Shown one piece after another: positions 24,064-32,244 of a stretch of 64,000 nucleotides of DNA; positions within the stretch are counted from its first letter, which is position 1; every line of letters starts with the position of its first letter. The notes under the pieces were generated by a model, which ran no database searches, was not told the origin of the DNA, and worked only from the letters and a program-made list of their open reading frames with translations. Location: the NCBI GenBank assembly GCA_966112615.1, contig CBHWDO010000015.1, positions 32,511 through 96,510 of the forward strand. The letters run 5' to 3'. Origin of the DNA: Flavitalea sp966112615. Its GTDB lineage: Bacteria > Bacteroidota > Bacteroidia > Chitinophagales > Chitinophagaceae. Made by a program: the position numbers and the translations under genes.

Positions 24064-25341
24064 ATGAAATTGCTGGATACCCTAACTCTTTCTTTTAATA
24101 CGATCAGAAGCAACAGGCTTCGGACAGGCATCACTGTAGCCATTATTGCATTTGGTATCATGGCGCTGGTAGGAATCAAGACTGCCATTGAAGCTATGCA
24201 ACAAAAGTTTACAGAGAGTTTTTCCTCTATGGGTGCTTATGGATTTTCTATCAGGAACCAGGAGAGAAGGATCTTTGGTGGCGGTGGTCCGCAGGTTAAG
24301 AAAGAAAAGAAAGGAAAGAAGAAAGAGCGCAAGAGTAATTATGGAAAGATCATCACCAGGCAACAGGCCGAAGATTTCAAAGCAGGGTTTAATTTTCCGG
24401 CAAGGGTTTCCATCAATGTATTTGGAAATGGCAATGCGGTGATATCTTCAGGAAGTAAAAAGACCAATCCAAATATCAGGGTGTATGGTGGTGATGAAAA
24501 TTATATAGAGCAGAACGGATATAATATTCTTCATGGAAGAAACTTCAGCAACCTTGATGTTCAATCAGGAAGAAATGTATGTATCATAGGTTCAGATATT
24601 GCCGACAGGTTTTTTGGGAAGAATCATGAGAGAGCCATCGACAAGATCATCAAAGTAAATAATATTCCCTACAGGGTAATTGGAACCCTTGATTCAAAAG
24701 GTTCTACACTAGGAATGAACAGGGATGCGCTTGTGGTTACTACTTACACCAATGTTGTACGGTTCATCAACAATGATCCTAATAATTCATTCAATATCCA
24801 GGTTAAAGTAAATGATATCAAAAACCTGGAAGCAGCGATTGGTGAATCAACTGCATTATTCAGGAAAGTCAGGAAACTGAACATCACGGAAGATGATAAT
24901 TTCTCCATTGACAAGAGTGATAAGTTTGTAGAGATGTTGTTGAGTCAGCTTAGCTACCTTACCGGTGCAGCAGTTGTAATTGGATTTATTACTTTGATCG
25001 GTGCTGCCATCGGGTTAATGAATATTATGCTCGTGGCTGTTACGGAGAGAACAAAAGAGATAGGCCTGGTAAAAGCCATTGGAGGCCAGCAGCGAAATGT
25101 TCGTCAGCAATTTTTGTTTGAAGCCATTCTCATCAGCTTACTAGGTGCCTTATTTGGAGTGATACTTGGAGTTCTGGTAGGAAACAGTTTCTCGATGGTG
25201 CTCAATACAGGCTTTGTAGTGCCCTGGAATTGGATGATCCTTGGAATTGTTATCTGTTCGGTAGTTGGATTGCTGGCAGGGCTTTATCCGGCATTTAAAG
25301 CAGCGAGGTTGAATCCGATTGAGGCGTTGAGGTATGAGTAG
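24064..25341 (+). CDS. MacB/FtsX-type ABC transporter permease
   Basis: About 425 aa. The architecture is an N-terminal helix (residues ~20-37, TGITVAIIAFGIMALVGI), a periplasmic MacB-like core domain to about 290, then three C-terminal helices of the FtsX domain (LTGAAVVIGFITLIGAAIGLMNI, ISLLGALFGVILGVLVG, MILGIVICSVVGLLAGLYPAFKAA). The ending AARLNPIEALRYE is the classic family C-terminus. An unusual lysine-rich stretch (KKEKKGKKKERKS, residues ~81-93) sits in the periplasmic domain. The start MKLLDTLTLSFNTIRSNRLRT is the family norm. No ATPase or adaptor gene adjoins it, so its substrate is unknown and its ATPase must be elsewhere. The TAG stop begins a tandem repeat. Confidence 0.9.
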   Translation: MKLLDTLTLSFNTIRSNRLRTGITVAIIAFGIMALVGIKTAIEAMQQKFTESFSSMGAYGFSIRNQERRIFGGGGPQVKKEKKGKKKERKSNYGKIITRQQAEDFKAGFNFPARVSINVFGNGNAVISSGSKKTNPNIRVYGGDENYIEQNGYNILHGRNFSNLDVQSGRNVCIIGSDIADRFFGKNHERAIDKIIKVNNIPYRVIGTLDSKGSTLGMNRDALVVTTYTNVVRFINNDPNNSFNIQVKVNDIKNLEAAIGESTALFRKVRKLNITEDDNFSIDKSDKFVEMLLSQLSYLTGAAVVIGFITLIGAAIGLMNIMLVAVTERTKEIGLVKAIGGQQRNVRQQFLFEAILISLLGALFGVILGVLVGNSFSMVLNTGFVVPWNWMILGIVICSVVGLLAGLYPAFKAARLNPIEALRYE

Positions 25342-25408
25342 AGGAGATGAGGAGATGAGGAGGTGAGGAGGTGAGGAAGGGGAGTTGGGAGTTAGGAGTT
25401 GGGAGTTG
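25339..25408 (+). repeat. Purine-rich tandem array: five 8-mers then four 7-mers, starting at the permease stop codon
   Basis: The stop TAG (25339-25341) leads into GAGGAGAT x2, GAGGAGGT x2 and GAGGAAGG (25341-25380), then switches to 7-mers GGAGTTG, GGAGTTA, GGAGTTG x2 (25381-25408). The 8-mer is the same unit as after nuoD; the 7-mer is the same as at the end of the window. Confidence 0.85.
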
Positions 25409-25487
25409 GGACTCCCGGGCAGAACGCCCGAAGGGCGGGCTGAACGCAGAAACCCTGGGTTTAGATTTTACAAATGAATTGAAATAA

Positions 25488-25509
25488 GAAGGGGGCATCT
25501 GCCCCCTTC
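25488..25509. other. Hairpin between permease and metalloprotease genes
   Basis: GAAGGGGGCA / TGCCCCCTTC, a perfect 10-bp palindrome with a 2-base centre. It lacks a T-tract, so it may be a Rho-independent-like barrier or mRNA end stabiliser for the convergent genes. Between it and the array at 25408 lies only GC-rich sequence with a small CGCCCGAAGGGCG hairpin. Confidence 0.5.
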
Positions 25510-25590
25510 CATGTATTCCATGTATTCCGTGTATTCCGCGTATTCCGTGTATTCCGCGTATTCTGTGTATTCCGCGTATTCCATGTATTC
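25510..25590 (-). repeat. Nine-unit 9-bp minisatellite abutting the metalloprotease stop codon
   Basis: On the minus strand, nine uninterrupted 9-mers of the form GAATACRYG: ATG, GCG, ACA, GCG, ACG, GCG, ACG, ATG and ATG endings vary at the last three positions while GAATAC is constant. The G of the stop TAG (25590-25592) is the first base of the first unit. There are no spacers, so it is not CRISPR. Confidence 0.9.
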
Positions 25591-28115
25591 TAGATTTTTA
25601 ACGCCCTCGAGATCCTATCCACAAGGTCTTCAAGGTGGTACTTCGTGACCTTATCGCTATACACCGGAATGGCTGATTGCAGCTCATTTCTAAGAGATCG
25701 TAAGGTGCCTTTTGCAATCGAAGTGATATCTGTTTTCCTTGGATCAAAAGGAGGTCCGAAACTAATGATGATACCTCCACCGGTTGGTGCCTGTGGAACC
25801 GGGTTGATCAGGTTGATCAGTTTATCAACATAAGATTTTTGAAGGGTCCTTTTATAGATATCCAGGTTCCTGCGAACAGTTACCTCACTAAACAGCATCT
25901 TTTTCACATCATCCATATAATCTTCAAGTTTATATGCCTGCTCACTTCTTAAAGAAGCATAGGTAATCCTCTGGAGTTTGGAGGTCGACATAAGATTAGC
26001 CAATGCTGATTCCTGGATACTCATTACATCATCCGAGGTGGGGGCCGAGATCCTTTCCAGGATCTTCTTATCCAGCAACCAGTAAGGATTGTCGAATAAC
26101 TGCTTCTGGATGAATTGCAATGCCTCTTTTTGCTGATTCTTATCAACAACCGAATAGATCCCTCCCTCCTGGTTCATGTTCTTTTCATTGGTCTCGATAC
26201 CACCAATATTGGTCAGGACATGCCTGATATAGTTTCTATATTGCGATAGAACCTGGTCGTATGCACTGCGCAGATTGGTGTAATCCTTTCCGTCTTCTTT
26301 CATCCATTCAGGTAAATTGGGCAGGATCCTTTTCAGGTTCCTGATACCATATTCAGATGCTTTCATCGAGTTATCTCCCAGGTCCTCAGTTTGGGCTCTT
26401 GGATCCATTCCATCTGCATGTATGAACCTTAACCTCGGATTTGAAGCATTCTTCGTAACCAGTTTATCCAGGTATTCTTTTTCCTGTTGTTCGGTCATGC
26501 CCGGCAAAGGTTTATATCCCCATTCGATCGACCAGAGATCATAATCGTTGATGCGTGGGTAGATGCCCTCCGGACCAACTTTATCTTCCGGCTGGGCAAC
26601 ATAATTGAAACGGGCATAATCCATGATGGAAGCTGTATGTCCATGAGTTTTGAGCCATTCACGGTCGCGCAGCTTTTCAACAGGTGTTGCATTGGAAGCG
26701 CCCATATTATGTGGTAATCCCAGGGTATGACCTACTTCATGGGAAGAAACAAACCGGATCAATTGACCCATTAGTGAATCCTCGATCTGCGGCTTTCTTG
26801 CTCTTGGATCAACGGCACCGGCCTGCACGAGGTACCAGTTTCTAAGTAATCGCATTACGTTATGGAACCAGTTGATATGTGATTCCAGGATCTCACCGCT
26901 CCTGGGGTCATGAACATGAGGTCCCTGGGCATTTTCAACGTCGGATGGTTTATACACAATGGCCGAATACCGGGCATCATTGAGGCTCCAGGTAGAATCT
27001 TCCTGTGGTGTAGGAGCCATCCTGGCCATAATAGCATTTTTAAAGCCTGCTTTTTCAAATGCTTTTTGCCAGTCGTTCACTCCCTGGATCAGGTAAGGAA
27101 CCCATTTAGCGGGTGTTGTAGGGTCAACATAGAAAACAATTGGCTTGACAGGTTCAACCAGTTTACCTTTCTTGAAATCTTCCAGGTCTTCAGGTTTTAC
27201 TTCGAGTTTCCAGCGTGTGATCATACTGATGTTTTTCACACCCTGCGGATCTGCATCGAAGTCGGTAAATGAGGTAGTAAAATAAGCTACCCTGTCATCA
27301 TAATACCTTGGTTTCATTGGAACTGCAGGCAGCAACAGAATGGAAGTATTCAATTCAAATGTTGCGAAACCTGCAGGCTGTGCATTAGCGCCGGAAGGGC
27401 CCATCGAAATTGAAGCAGAACGGCTGTAAGTTTTGACAGTCCTGATCTCTGTATTGATAGGATAGCTTCTTACATCTGCGATATAAGACCGGTCATTTTG
27501 TAATCCTCCGATCCTCAACGCTGATTTCACACTTGGAGCAAAGAAAAAAATGTCATTGTCGTTGTTCATGAAATCGGTCATATCCAAAACGTAACCAGTA
27601 CTGTCTTTGGAGAAAGCCTTGATCTCGAAAGCAGCGGCAATAGGCTGAATATTGGAGTTCATCACAGATTTATACATAGGTGATGAGGAGTCCTTGGCAT
27701 AAACAGAATATGAAATATTCCGCAGGAAGATGCGGTTATTCGGACCCTTTTCAAAACGGATCACATTCTGATTGATCTCATCTCCTGCATACCCGAAAAA
27801 TCCAGCACGGGTATTTGCGGGTGCTTTAGAAATACGGTTCACTACCAATATATCCCGAAAGAAGAGGCTGTCGCTTATTTCGAAATAATATTTGTCTTCC
27901 ACTTTATGGACGCTAAAAAGGCCTTTTTGAGAGATCGCTTTATCGGTCACGATATCTTTAAAAGCTTTAGGTCCTGACTTGTTAGTAGTGGAAGCAGGGG
28001 GCGGAACATTCGCAGGAGGTACGGTAGGAGGAGCAGGCTTGTTTTGTGCCATTGCTCCTGTTGATAAAAAGCCGGTCAGAAAGAATAACTTTCCGAACAT
28101 TTTGATTTTATTCAT
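25590..28115 (-). CDS. Secreted zinc-dependent metalloprotease (metzincin-like, DUF5117/DUF4953 type)
   Basis: 841 aa. A signal peptide (MNKIKMFGKLFFLTGFLSTGAMAQ) is followed by a Pro-rich linker (residues ~25-45). A long N-terminal domain comes next, resembling DUF5118/DUF5117. The zinc-binding motif HEVGHTLGLPH is at 459-469, with E460 as catalytic base. A Met-turn-like SIMDYARFNY follows about 40 residues later, as in metzincins. The C-terminal ~250 residues are helical and without a sorting signal, so it is probably periplasmic or outer-membrane attached. Substrate unknown. The gene stands alone; its upstream region has a near-consensus -7 box (TAATTTTA at 28130-28137, minus strand). Confidence 0.88.
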   Translation of the reverse strand: MNKIKMFGKLFFLTGFLSTGAMAQNKPAPPTVPPANVPPPASTTNKSGPKAFKDIVTDKAISQKGLFSVHKVEDKYYFEISDSLFFRDILVVNRISKAPANTRAGFFGYAGDEINQNVIRFEKGPNNRIFLRNISYSVYAKDSSSPMYKSVMNSNIQPIAAAFEIKAFSKDSTGYVLDMTDFMNNDNDIFFFAPSVKSALRIGGLQNDRSYIADVRSYPINTEIRTVKTYSRSASISMGPSGANAQPAGFATFELNTSILLLPAVPMKPRYYDDRVAYFTTSFTDFDADPQGVKNISMITRWKLEVKPEDLEDFKKGKLVEPVKPIVFYVDPTTPAKWVPYLIQGVNDWQKAFEKAGFKNAIMARMAPTPQEDSTWSLNDARYSAIVYKPSDVENAQGPHVHDPRSGEILESHINWFHNVMRLLRNWYLVQAGAVDPRARKPQIEDSLMGQLIRFVSSHEVGHTLGLPHNMGASNATPVEKLRDREWLKTHGHTASIMDYARFNYVAQPEDKVGPEGIYPRINDYDLWSIEWGYKPLPGMTEQQEKEYLDKLVTKNASNPRLRFIHADGMDPRAQTEDLGDNSMKASEYGIRNLKRILPNLPEWMKEDGKDYTNLRSAYDQVLSQYRNYIRHVLTNIGGIETNEKNMNQEGGIYSVVDKNQQKEALQFIQKQLFDNPYWLLDKKILERISAPTSDDVMSIQESALANLMSTSKLQRITYASLRSEQAYKLEDYMDDVKKMLFSEVTVRRNLDIYKRTLQKSYVDKLINLINPVPQAPTGGGIIISFGPPFDPRKTDITSIAKGTLRSLRNELQSAIPVYSDKVTKYHLEDLVDRISRALKI

Positions 28116-28395
28116 CCGGGGGTTATTTTTAAAATTAGGGTCTAAATAAACAGAAAGAAATTCAAATGGATTTTGAAATTATATAAATTGTCGGGGAGAC
28201 ATAAAGTTTGCCAGTAATGGTTAAAAAATGTAATAGCAATATTTAATGTTATACTATTAGAATTTCCTTATCTTGGTGCCCTTGTAAAATTTTTCTAATC
28301 AAATGTTCATCTACAAAGGACTTTTTGTGTAGAATTGTACGGCTTAATTTTTATCTACTCATAGTTAAAATTTTAAACACTAAAAACAAACAATC

Positions 28396-29259
28396 ATGGC
28401 TGAAGCAAAACCGACTGCAACTGCTGTTTCGAAGAGTAGCACTTCTGTTCAACCAAAAAAGAAAGGAAATTCCATTTCCTGGATCGCTCCTGTAGCTTGT
28501 ATCTTGTTAGGTTACATCATCTGGCGTTTTGTATTGGGTAATCCTGCAAACTTTACCAATCCTGATCCTGCTGGCGGTTTCTGGCCTAAGCACGAAGGAC
28601 CAAAGGGTGGTCTGGTAAAGATGTATGAAGGTGGTATCGTTGTACCTATCCTGATTGCAAACTTCCTTATTGTAATCACATTTGCTATCGAGCGTATGCT
28701 TACTATCAGCAAGGCAACCGGTAAAGGTAACATTGCGGAATTCATCCGTAAGGTTCAGTATCACCTGGCTAACAAGAATGTAGACCAGGCGATCGCTGAG
28801 TGCGACAAGCAGAAAGGTTCTGTAGGAAACGTAATGAAGGCTGGTCTTCGCAAGTACAAAGAAATGATCACTGACACTGAACTGGATACAGATCAGAAAG
28901 TTCTGAACATTCAGAAAGAAGTTGAAGAAGCAACTGCACTTGAACTTCCAATGCTGGAAAAGAACCTGGTATTCCTTTCAACAATTGCTTCAGTAGCAAC
29001 CCTGTTGGGTCTGTTGGGAACTGTATTGGGTATGATTACTTCATTTGCTGCTCTTGGTGAAGAAGGTGGTGGTAATGCTGCTGCTGAACTTTCCCGTGGT
29101 ATCTCTGAAGCATTGTTCAACACTGCACTGGGTATCGGTACTTCAGCTGTAGCGATCATCATGTATAACATCTTTACTACAAGGATCGATGGTATCACTT
29201 ACGGTATTGATGAATCAGGTTTCACCCTGACTCAGAGTTTTGCTTCTCAATACAAGTAA
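28396..29259 (+). CDS. exbB: ExbB/TolQ/MotA-type proton channel protein
   Basis: 287 aa. A polar Ala/Thr/Ser-rich N-terminus is followed by a first helix (SWIAPVACILLGYIIWRFVL), a second at ~78-97 (VVPILIANFLIVITFAIERML) and two more in the conserved MotA/TolQ/ExbB domain (FLSTIASVATLLGLLGTVLGMITSF, then LFNTALGIGTSAVAIIMYNIF). This forms the pentameric inner-membrane channel that uses proton motive force to drive TonB. It opens the exbB-exbD-exbD-tonB operon. The 280-base upstream region is AT-rich; TATCTTGG at 28269-28276 is a possible but imperfect -7 box. Confidence 0.9.
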   Translation: MAEAKPTATAVSKSSTSVQPKKKGNSISWIAPVACILLGYIIWRFVLGNPANFTNPDPAGGFWPKHEGPKGGLVKMYEGGIVVPILIANFLIVITFAIERMLTISKATGKGNIAEFIRKVQYHLANKNVDQAIAECDKQKGSVGNVMKAGLRKYKEMITDTELDTDQKVLNIQKEVEEATALELPMLEKNLVFLSTIASVATLLGLLGTVLGMITSFAALGEEGGGNAAAELSRGISEALFNTALGIGTSAVAIIMYNIFTTRIDGITYGIDESGFTLTQSFASQYK

Positions 29260-29333
29260 AAAATTTCCATACACTGTATGGAAATTAGTGTGGGATTGAA
29301 TCTTAAACAGTACAGCAATTTTAATTAATTACA

Positions 29334-30014
29334 ATGCCAAAAGTTAAAGTACCACGTAAAAGCACGAGTGTAGACATGACCGCGATGTGTGATGTGGCTT
29401 TTCTTTTGTTGTCGTTCTTTATCTTAACAACCAAGTTCAAACCATCTGAAGCTCTGGCTGTAACTACGCCTAAGTCGGTTTCAACTGTTCCTGCTGAGCA
29501 GAAAGATGTGGTTTTGATCACGTTGGATAAGGATGGTAAGGTATATTTCTCGGTTTCTGATGAGAATACTTCTGAAAAAGAAGCAATTCTGGATGCAGTA
29601 AGTCAGCTGAAGAATATTCCCCTTACAGACCAGGAGAAAGCAGCATTCAAGCGTAGCGCCTCTTTTGTTGGCGTTCCGTTCAGCCAATTGAAGTCATATC
29701 TGCAATTACCTGCTGATCAGGCGGCAAAGTTTAATTCACCTGGTATACCAGTGACCGATTCAGCAAATAATGAATTGGCAACATGGATGAGAGCTGCTCA
29801 GACTGCTTTCCAGGGAACTAAAATGAACCTGCTTGTAAAAGGTGATAACGAGGCTAAATATCCTTCCTTCAAAGGAGTGGTTGATGCCTTCAAGAAGAAT
29901 GATATTTTAAAATTCCAGATGATCACTGATCCTGAAGGAGTACCTCAGGGAACAGAACTTTGGAAAAGGAATAACACCCGTGGTGGTGCAGCAGCCGCAG
30001 AAGGTGCTGAATAA
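29334..30014 (+). CDS. exbD: ExbD/TolR-type protein, long form
   Basis: 226 aa, longer than the usual ~140-180. It has a cytoplasmic start (MPKVKVPRKSTSVDMTAMCDVAFLL) with the key aspartate (D20 in CDVAFLLLSFFILTTKF) at the head of its single helix, then a periplasmic domain. The C-terminal half carries an extra segment (KRSASFVGVPFSQLKSYLQLPADQ) not seen in the second ExbD. The tail is Ala/Gly-rich. Works with ExbB to transmit proton motive force. Confidence 0.88.
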   Translation: MPKVKVPRKSTSVDMTAMCDVAFLLLSFFILTTKFKPSEALAVTTPKSVSTVPAEQKDVVLITLDKDGKVYFSVSDENTSEKEAILDAVSQLKNIPLTDQEKAAFKRSASFVGVPFSQLKSYLQLPADQAAKFNSPGIPVTDSANNELATWMRAAQTAFQGTKMNLLVKGDNEAKYPSFKGVVDAFKKNDILKFQMITDPEGVPQGTELWKRNNTRGGAAAAEGAE

Positions 30015-30038
30015 TTGATAACTTAAAAAAGACCTACA

Positions 30039-30575
30039 ATGGCAGAAATGGATACCTCCGGTGGGGGTGGGCATAAAAAAGGTCCTGGTGTCAAGAAAGC
30101 CAAGAAACTGTCGACAAGGGTAGACCTTACCCCGATGGTGGATCTCGGATTTCTCCTGATCACCTTCTTTATCTTCACCACTACCATGAGCCAGCCTACT
30201 GCGATGAAGCTTTTCCTTCCAAAGGATACAGAAAAGCCTGAAGAGCAGAACAAGGTTAAAGAATCTGGTGCATTGACATTGATGATAGGAAAGGATAACA
30301 ACATTTTCTATTATGAAGGTCAGCTTGCTCCTGATGGTTCAAACTTTAAATCAACCAACTTCAAAGAGGTTAGAAGCATCATCATTAACAAGAAAAGAAG
30401 TACCGATCCAAAGGACTTCGTGGTGGTGATCAAACCAAGTGCAGAATCAACTTATAAGAATACAGTAGATCTGCTCGATGAAATGACCATCAATGATGTA
30501 AAGCGTTATGCGCTGGTTGATATCAGTGAGCCTGAATTTGCTTTATTGAAAGCATCTGAAGGATCACCGCAGTAG
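30039..30575 (+). CDS. exbD: ExbD/TolR-type protein, short form
   Basis: 178 aa. A Gly/Lys-rich cytoplasmic leader is followed by STRVDLTPMVDLGFLLITFFIFTTTM, in which the Asp of MVDLGF is the proton-carrying residue. A periplasmic domain of about 120 residues follows. It is distinct in sequence from the preceding ExbD, so the complex may use a heterodimer of ExbDs, as inferred for other Bacteroidota with paired exbD genes. Confidence 0.9.
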   Translation: MAEMDTSGGGGHKKGPGVKKAKKLSTRVDLTPMVDLGFLLITFFIFTTTMSQPTAMKLFLPKDTEKPEEQNKVKESGALTLMIGKDNNIFYYEGQLAPDGSNFKSTNFKEVRSIIINKKRSTDPKDFVVVIKPSAESTYKNTVDLLDEMTINDVKRYALVDISEPEFALLKASEGSPQ

Positions 30576-30615
30576 TGTTGTAAAATGATTGTGTTTAACA
30601 CATAAAACAGCAAAA

Positions 30616-31449
30616 ATGGAAGTCAATAAAATTTTAACCGCTGACATCCTTGACCTGATCTTCGAAGGGAAGAACAAGGAGTATGGTGCTTACGAACTTC
30701 GTAAGACCTACAACAAGCGTATGACCATCTCCATTATTGGTATGCTTGCCCTGGTGGCTTTAATGTTCCTGGGATATTTCATTGCCAATAGAGTGGAATC
30801 CGATAAGGATAAGGAGGTCATGGTTGTTCAGGATGTACAGCTTGAAGAAGTAAAACAGGAGGAGAAGAATGAACCACCTCCGCCACCACCGCCACCAAAG
30901 CCACCAGATCCACCAAAGGTTGAAATGGCCAAGTTTACTCCACCTAAGATCGTAAAAGATGAAGAGGTGAAGGAAGATGAAAAACCACCTGAAGTTGAAA
31001 AACTTGAGGAGGTAAAAATTGGTACTGTAAACCAGGAAGGTGTTAAAGATCTTGGTATCGTAGCACCTCCGGTAGATGATGCCGGTAAGGGAGTAGTTGA
31101 AGCACCAAAGAAAGTAGAAGAAGATTACGACAAGACCTTTACTAAGGTGGAGATCGAATCTGAATACCCAGGTGGTGCTGCAGCATGGACCCGTTACCTG
31201 CTGAAGACCCTTCGCTACCCACAGGAAGCACAGGATAACGAAGTTCAGGGTACTGTAGTAGTACAGTTCATCGTGGACAAAGCCGGTGTGGTGAGTAACG
31301 TAGAAGCCATCAGCGGTCCACAGGAATTGAGAGATGAAGCTGTAAGGGTTATCAAAAAATCCGGTCAGTGGACTCCTGCAGTTCAGAATGGTCGCCAGGT
31401 AAAATCTTACAAGAAGCAGCCAATCGTATTCCGTTTGGAAATCGAATAA
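30616..31449 (+). CDS. tonB: Energy transducer TonB
   Basis: 277 aa. The N-terminal cytoplasmic segment (ADILDLIFEGKNKEYGAYELRKTYNKR, residues ~9-35) is a Bacteroidota TonB hallmark. A single helix (~36-58) is followed by a periplasmic Pro-rich spacer (PPPPPPPPKPPDPPK, ~85-99), acidic/Lys-rich linker and a C-terminal TonB domain (~190-277) with YPGGAAAWTRYLLKTLRYP, GTVVVQFIVDKAGVV and WTPAVQNGRQVKSYKKQPIVFRLE. It contacts TonB boxes of outer-membrane receptors, including perhaps the barrel protein at 46 kb. The ATG at 30616 was chosen over an upstream codon. Confidence 0.95.
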   Translation: MEVNKILTADILDLIFEGKNKEYGAYELRKTYNKRMTISIIGMLALVALMFLGYFIANRVESDKDKEVMVVQDVQLEEVKQEEKNEPPPPPPPPKPPDPPKVEMAKFTPPKIVKDEEVKEDEKPPEVEKLEEVKIGTVNQEGVKDLGIVAPPVDDAGKGVVEAPKKVEEDYDKTFTKVEIESEYPGGAAAWTRYLLKTLRYPQEAQDNEVQGTVVVQFIVDKAGVVSNVEAISGPQELRDEAVRVIKKSGQWTPAVQNGRQVKSYKKQPIVFRLEIE

Positions 31450-31470
31450 CAGCTTACTTAATAGAAAAAG

Positions 31471-31500
31471 AAAACCCCGCAATTGCGGGGTTTTTTATTT
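31471..31500. terminator. Bidirectional terminator between tonB and the acidic protein gene
   Basis: Perfect 10-bp stem AAAACCCCGC / GCGGGGTTTT with an AATT loop, followed by TTATTT on the plus strand and a T-rich stretch on the minus strand. It touches the minus-strand stop codon. Confidence 0.92.
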
Positions 31501-32157
31501 TTAATTCAATTGGCCATTGTCTTCCATGTTTTCTTCGTCTTCCATGTCTTCTAGGTCTTCCTCATCCAGCAACACATCATCAAACTCCATCAGGATTACC
31601 TGCTTAGTAGCAATAAAGGTCAGTTCACCATCATCATCTTTCAAATAGATGAATTGTCGAAGGGAATCTTCACTTTGAATTTCAAGAGAAAGATCTCCAA
31701 GGCAACCATCTTCGAGAGAATCGTACACCAGCGGATTATCATCATATTCATCTTCCGGTCTTTCTCCACGATGGTATAGTATCAGTTGTGGTATATCTGA
31801 TTCATTAAGATCTTCAGCATCTTCTGATTCTTCCGTTTCCTCATCATCTCCCAGTACACCGAAATTATCGAAGTAACCGTGCTCTTCTTCACCAAACTGC
31901 ATTTCTTCATCATATACAAATGTTATCCGGGCGATATCATTGGTATTGACTATAACGACCCTGTCGAGCGAAGTATTGAAAATGATAAAGCGTACAGAAG
32001 TTCCGGAATTGAATCCTTCCGAAAGTTCCAGTAACTGATCTGCGAGGTCTTCCTTTGACTCCGGGTCAAGTGGATAAAAGAACACTTTTCCATTGATCAG
32101 TTCTATTCGAAGTGTATGGTTGATCTCTGGATCGAGATGTGATTGCACTATTTCCAT
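31501..32157 (-). CDS. Highly acidic protein of unknown function
   Basis: 218 aa, with dense Asp/Glu in the middle (DDEETEESEDAEDLNESD, residues ~103-120) and at the C-terminus (DEEDLEDMEDEENMEDNG). The N-terminal ~85 residues look folded (HTLRIELINGKVFFYPLDPESKEDLADQLLEL, then SVRFIIFNTSLDRVVIVNTNDIARITF) and have an Sm/LSm-like strand rhythm, which is only an impression. No signal peptide or membrane helix. It is monocistronic, sharing a terminator with tonB, and divergent from mnmE across 87 bases. I do not recognise the family; a nucleic-acid mimic or chaperone-like role would be speculation. Confidence 0.75.
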   Translation of the reverse strand: MEIVQSHLDPEINHTLRIELINGKVFFYPLDPESKEDLADQLLELSEGFNSGTSVRFIIFNTSLDRVVIVNTNDIARITFVYDEEMQFGEEEHGYFDNFGVLGDDEETEESEDAEDLNESDIPQLILYHRGERPEDEYDDNPLVYDSLEDGCLGDLSLEIQSEDSLRQFIYLKDDDGELTFIATKQVILMEFDDVLLDEEDLEDMEDEENMEDNGQLN

Positions 32158-32244
32158 AAAATTAGTTTATAGTTTAAGTTAGGACTTTCGCTTCTAATTC
32201 GCCCTGTATTATTCAGCGCTGTTCTTTTTTAATAACTTGCATGC

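Noticed and set aside
25510..25590. Possible CRISPR array
   Set aside because: Units are 9 bp, contiguous and without spacers; no cas genes in the window. It is a minisatellite.
28190..28280. Strong promoter for exbB at TATCTTGG
   Set aside because: Only 5 of 6 conserved -7 bases match and it lies 120 bases from the gene, with no -33 match; mentioned as possible only.
30760..31482. 240-codon open frame on the minus strand opposite tonB
   Set aside because: It is the antisense shadow of the TonB gene: its W/F/L-rich composition comes from reading the Pro/Lys/Glu codons backwards, and the TonB frame has full domain support.
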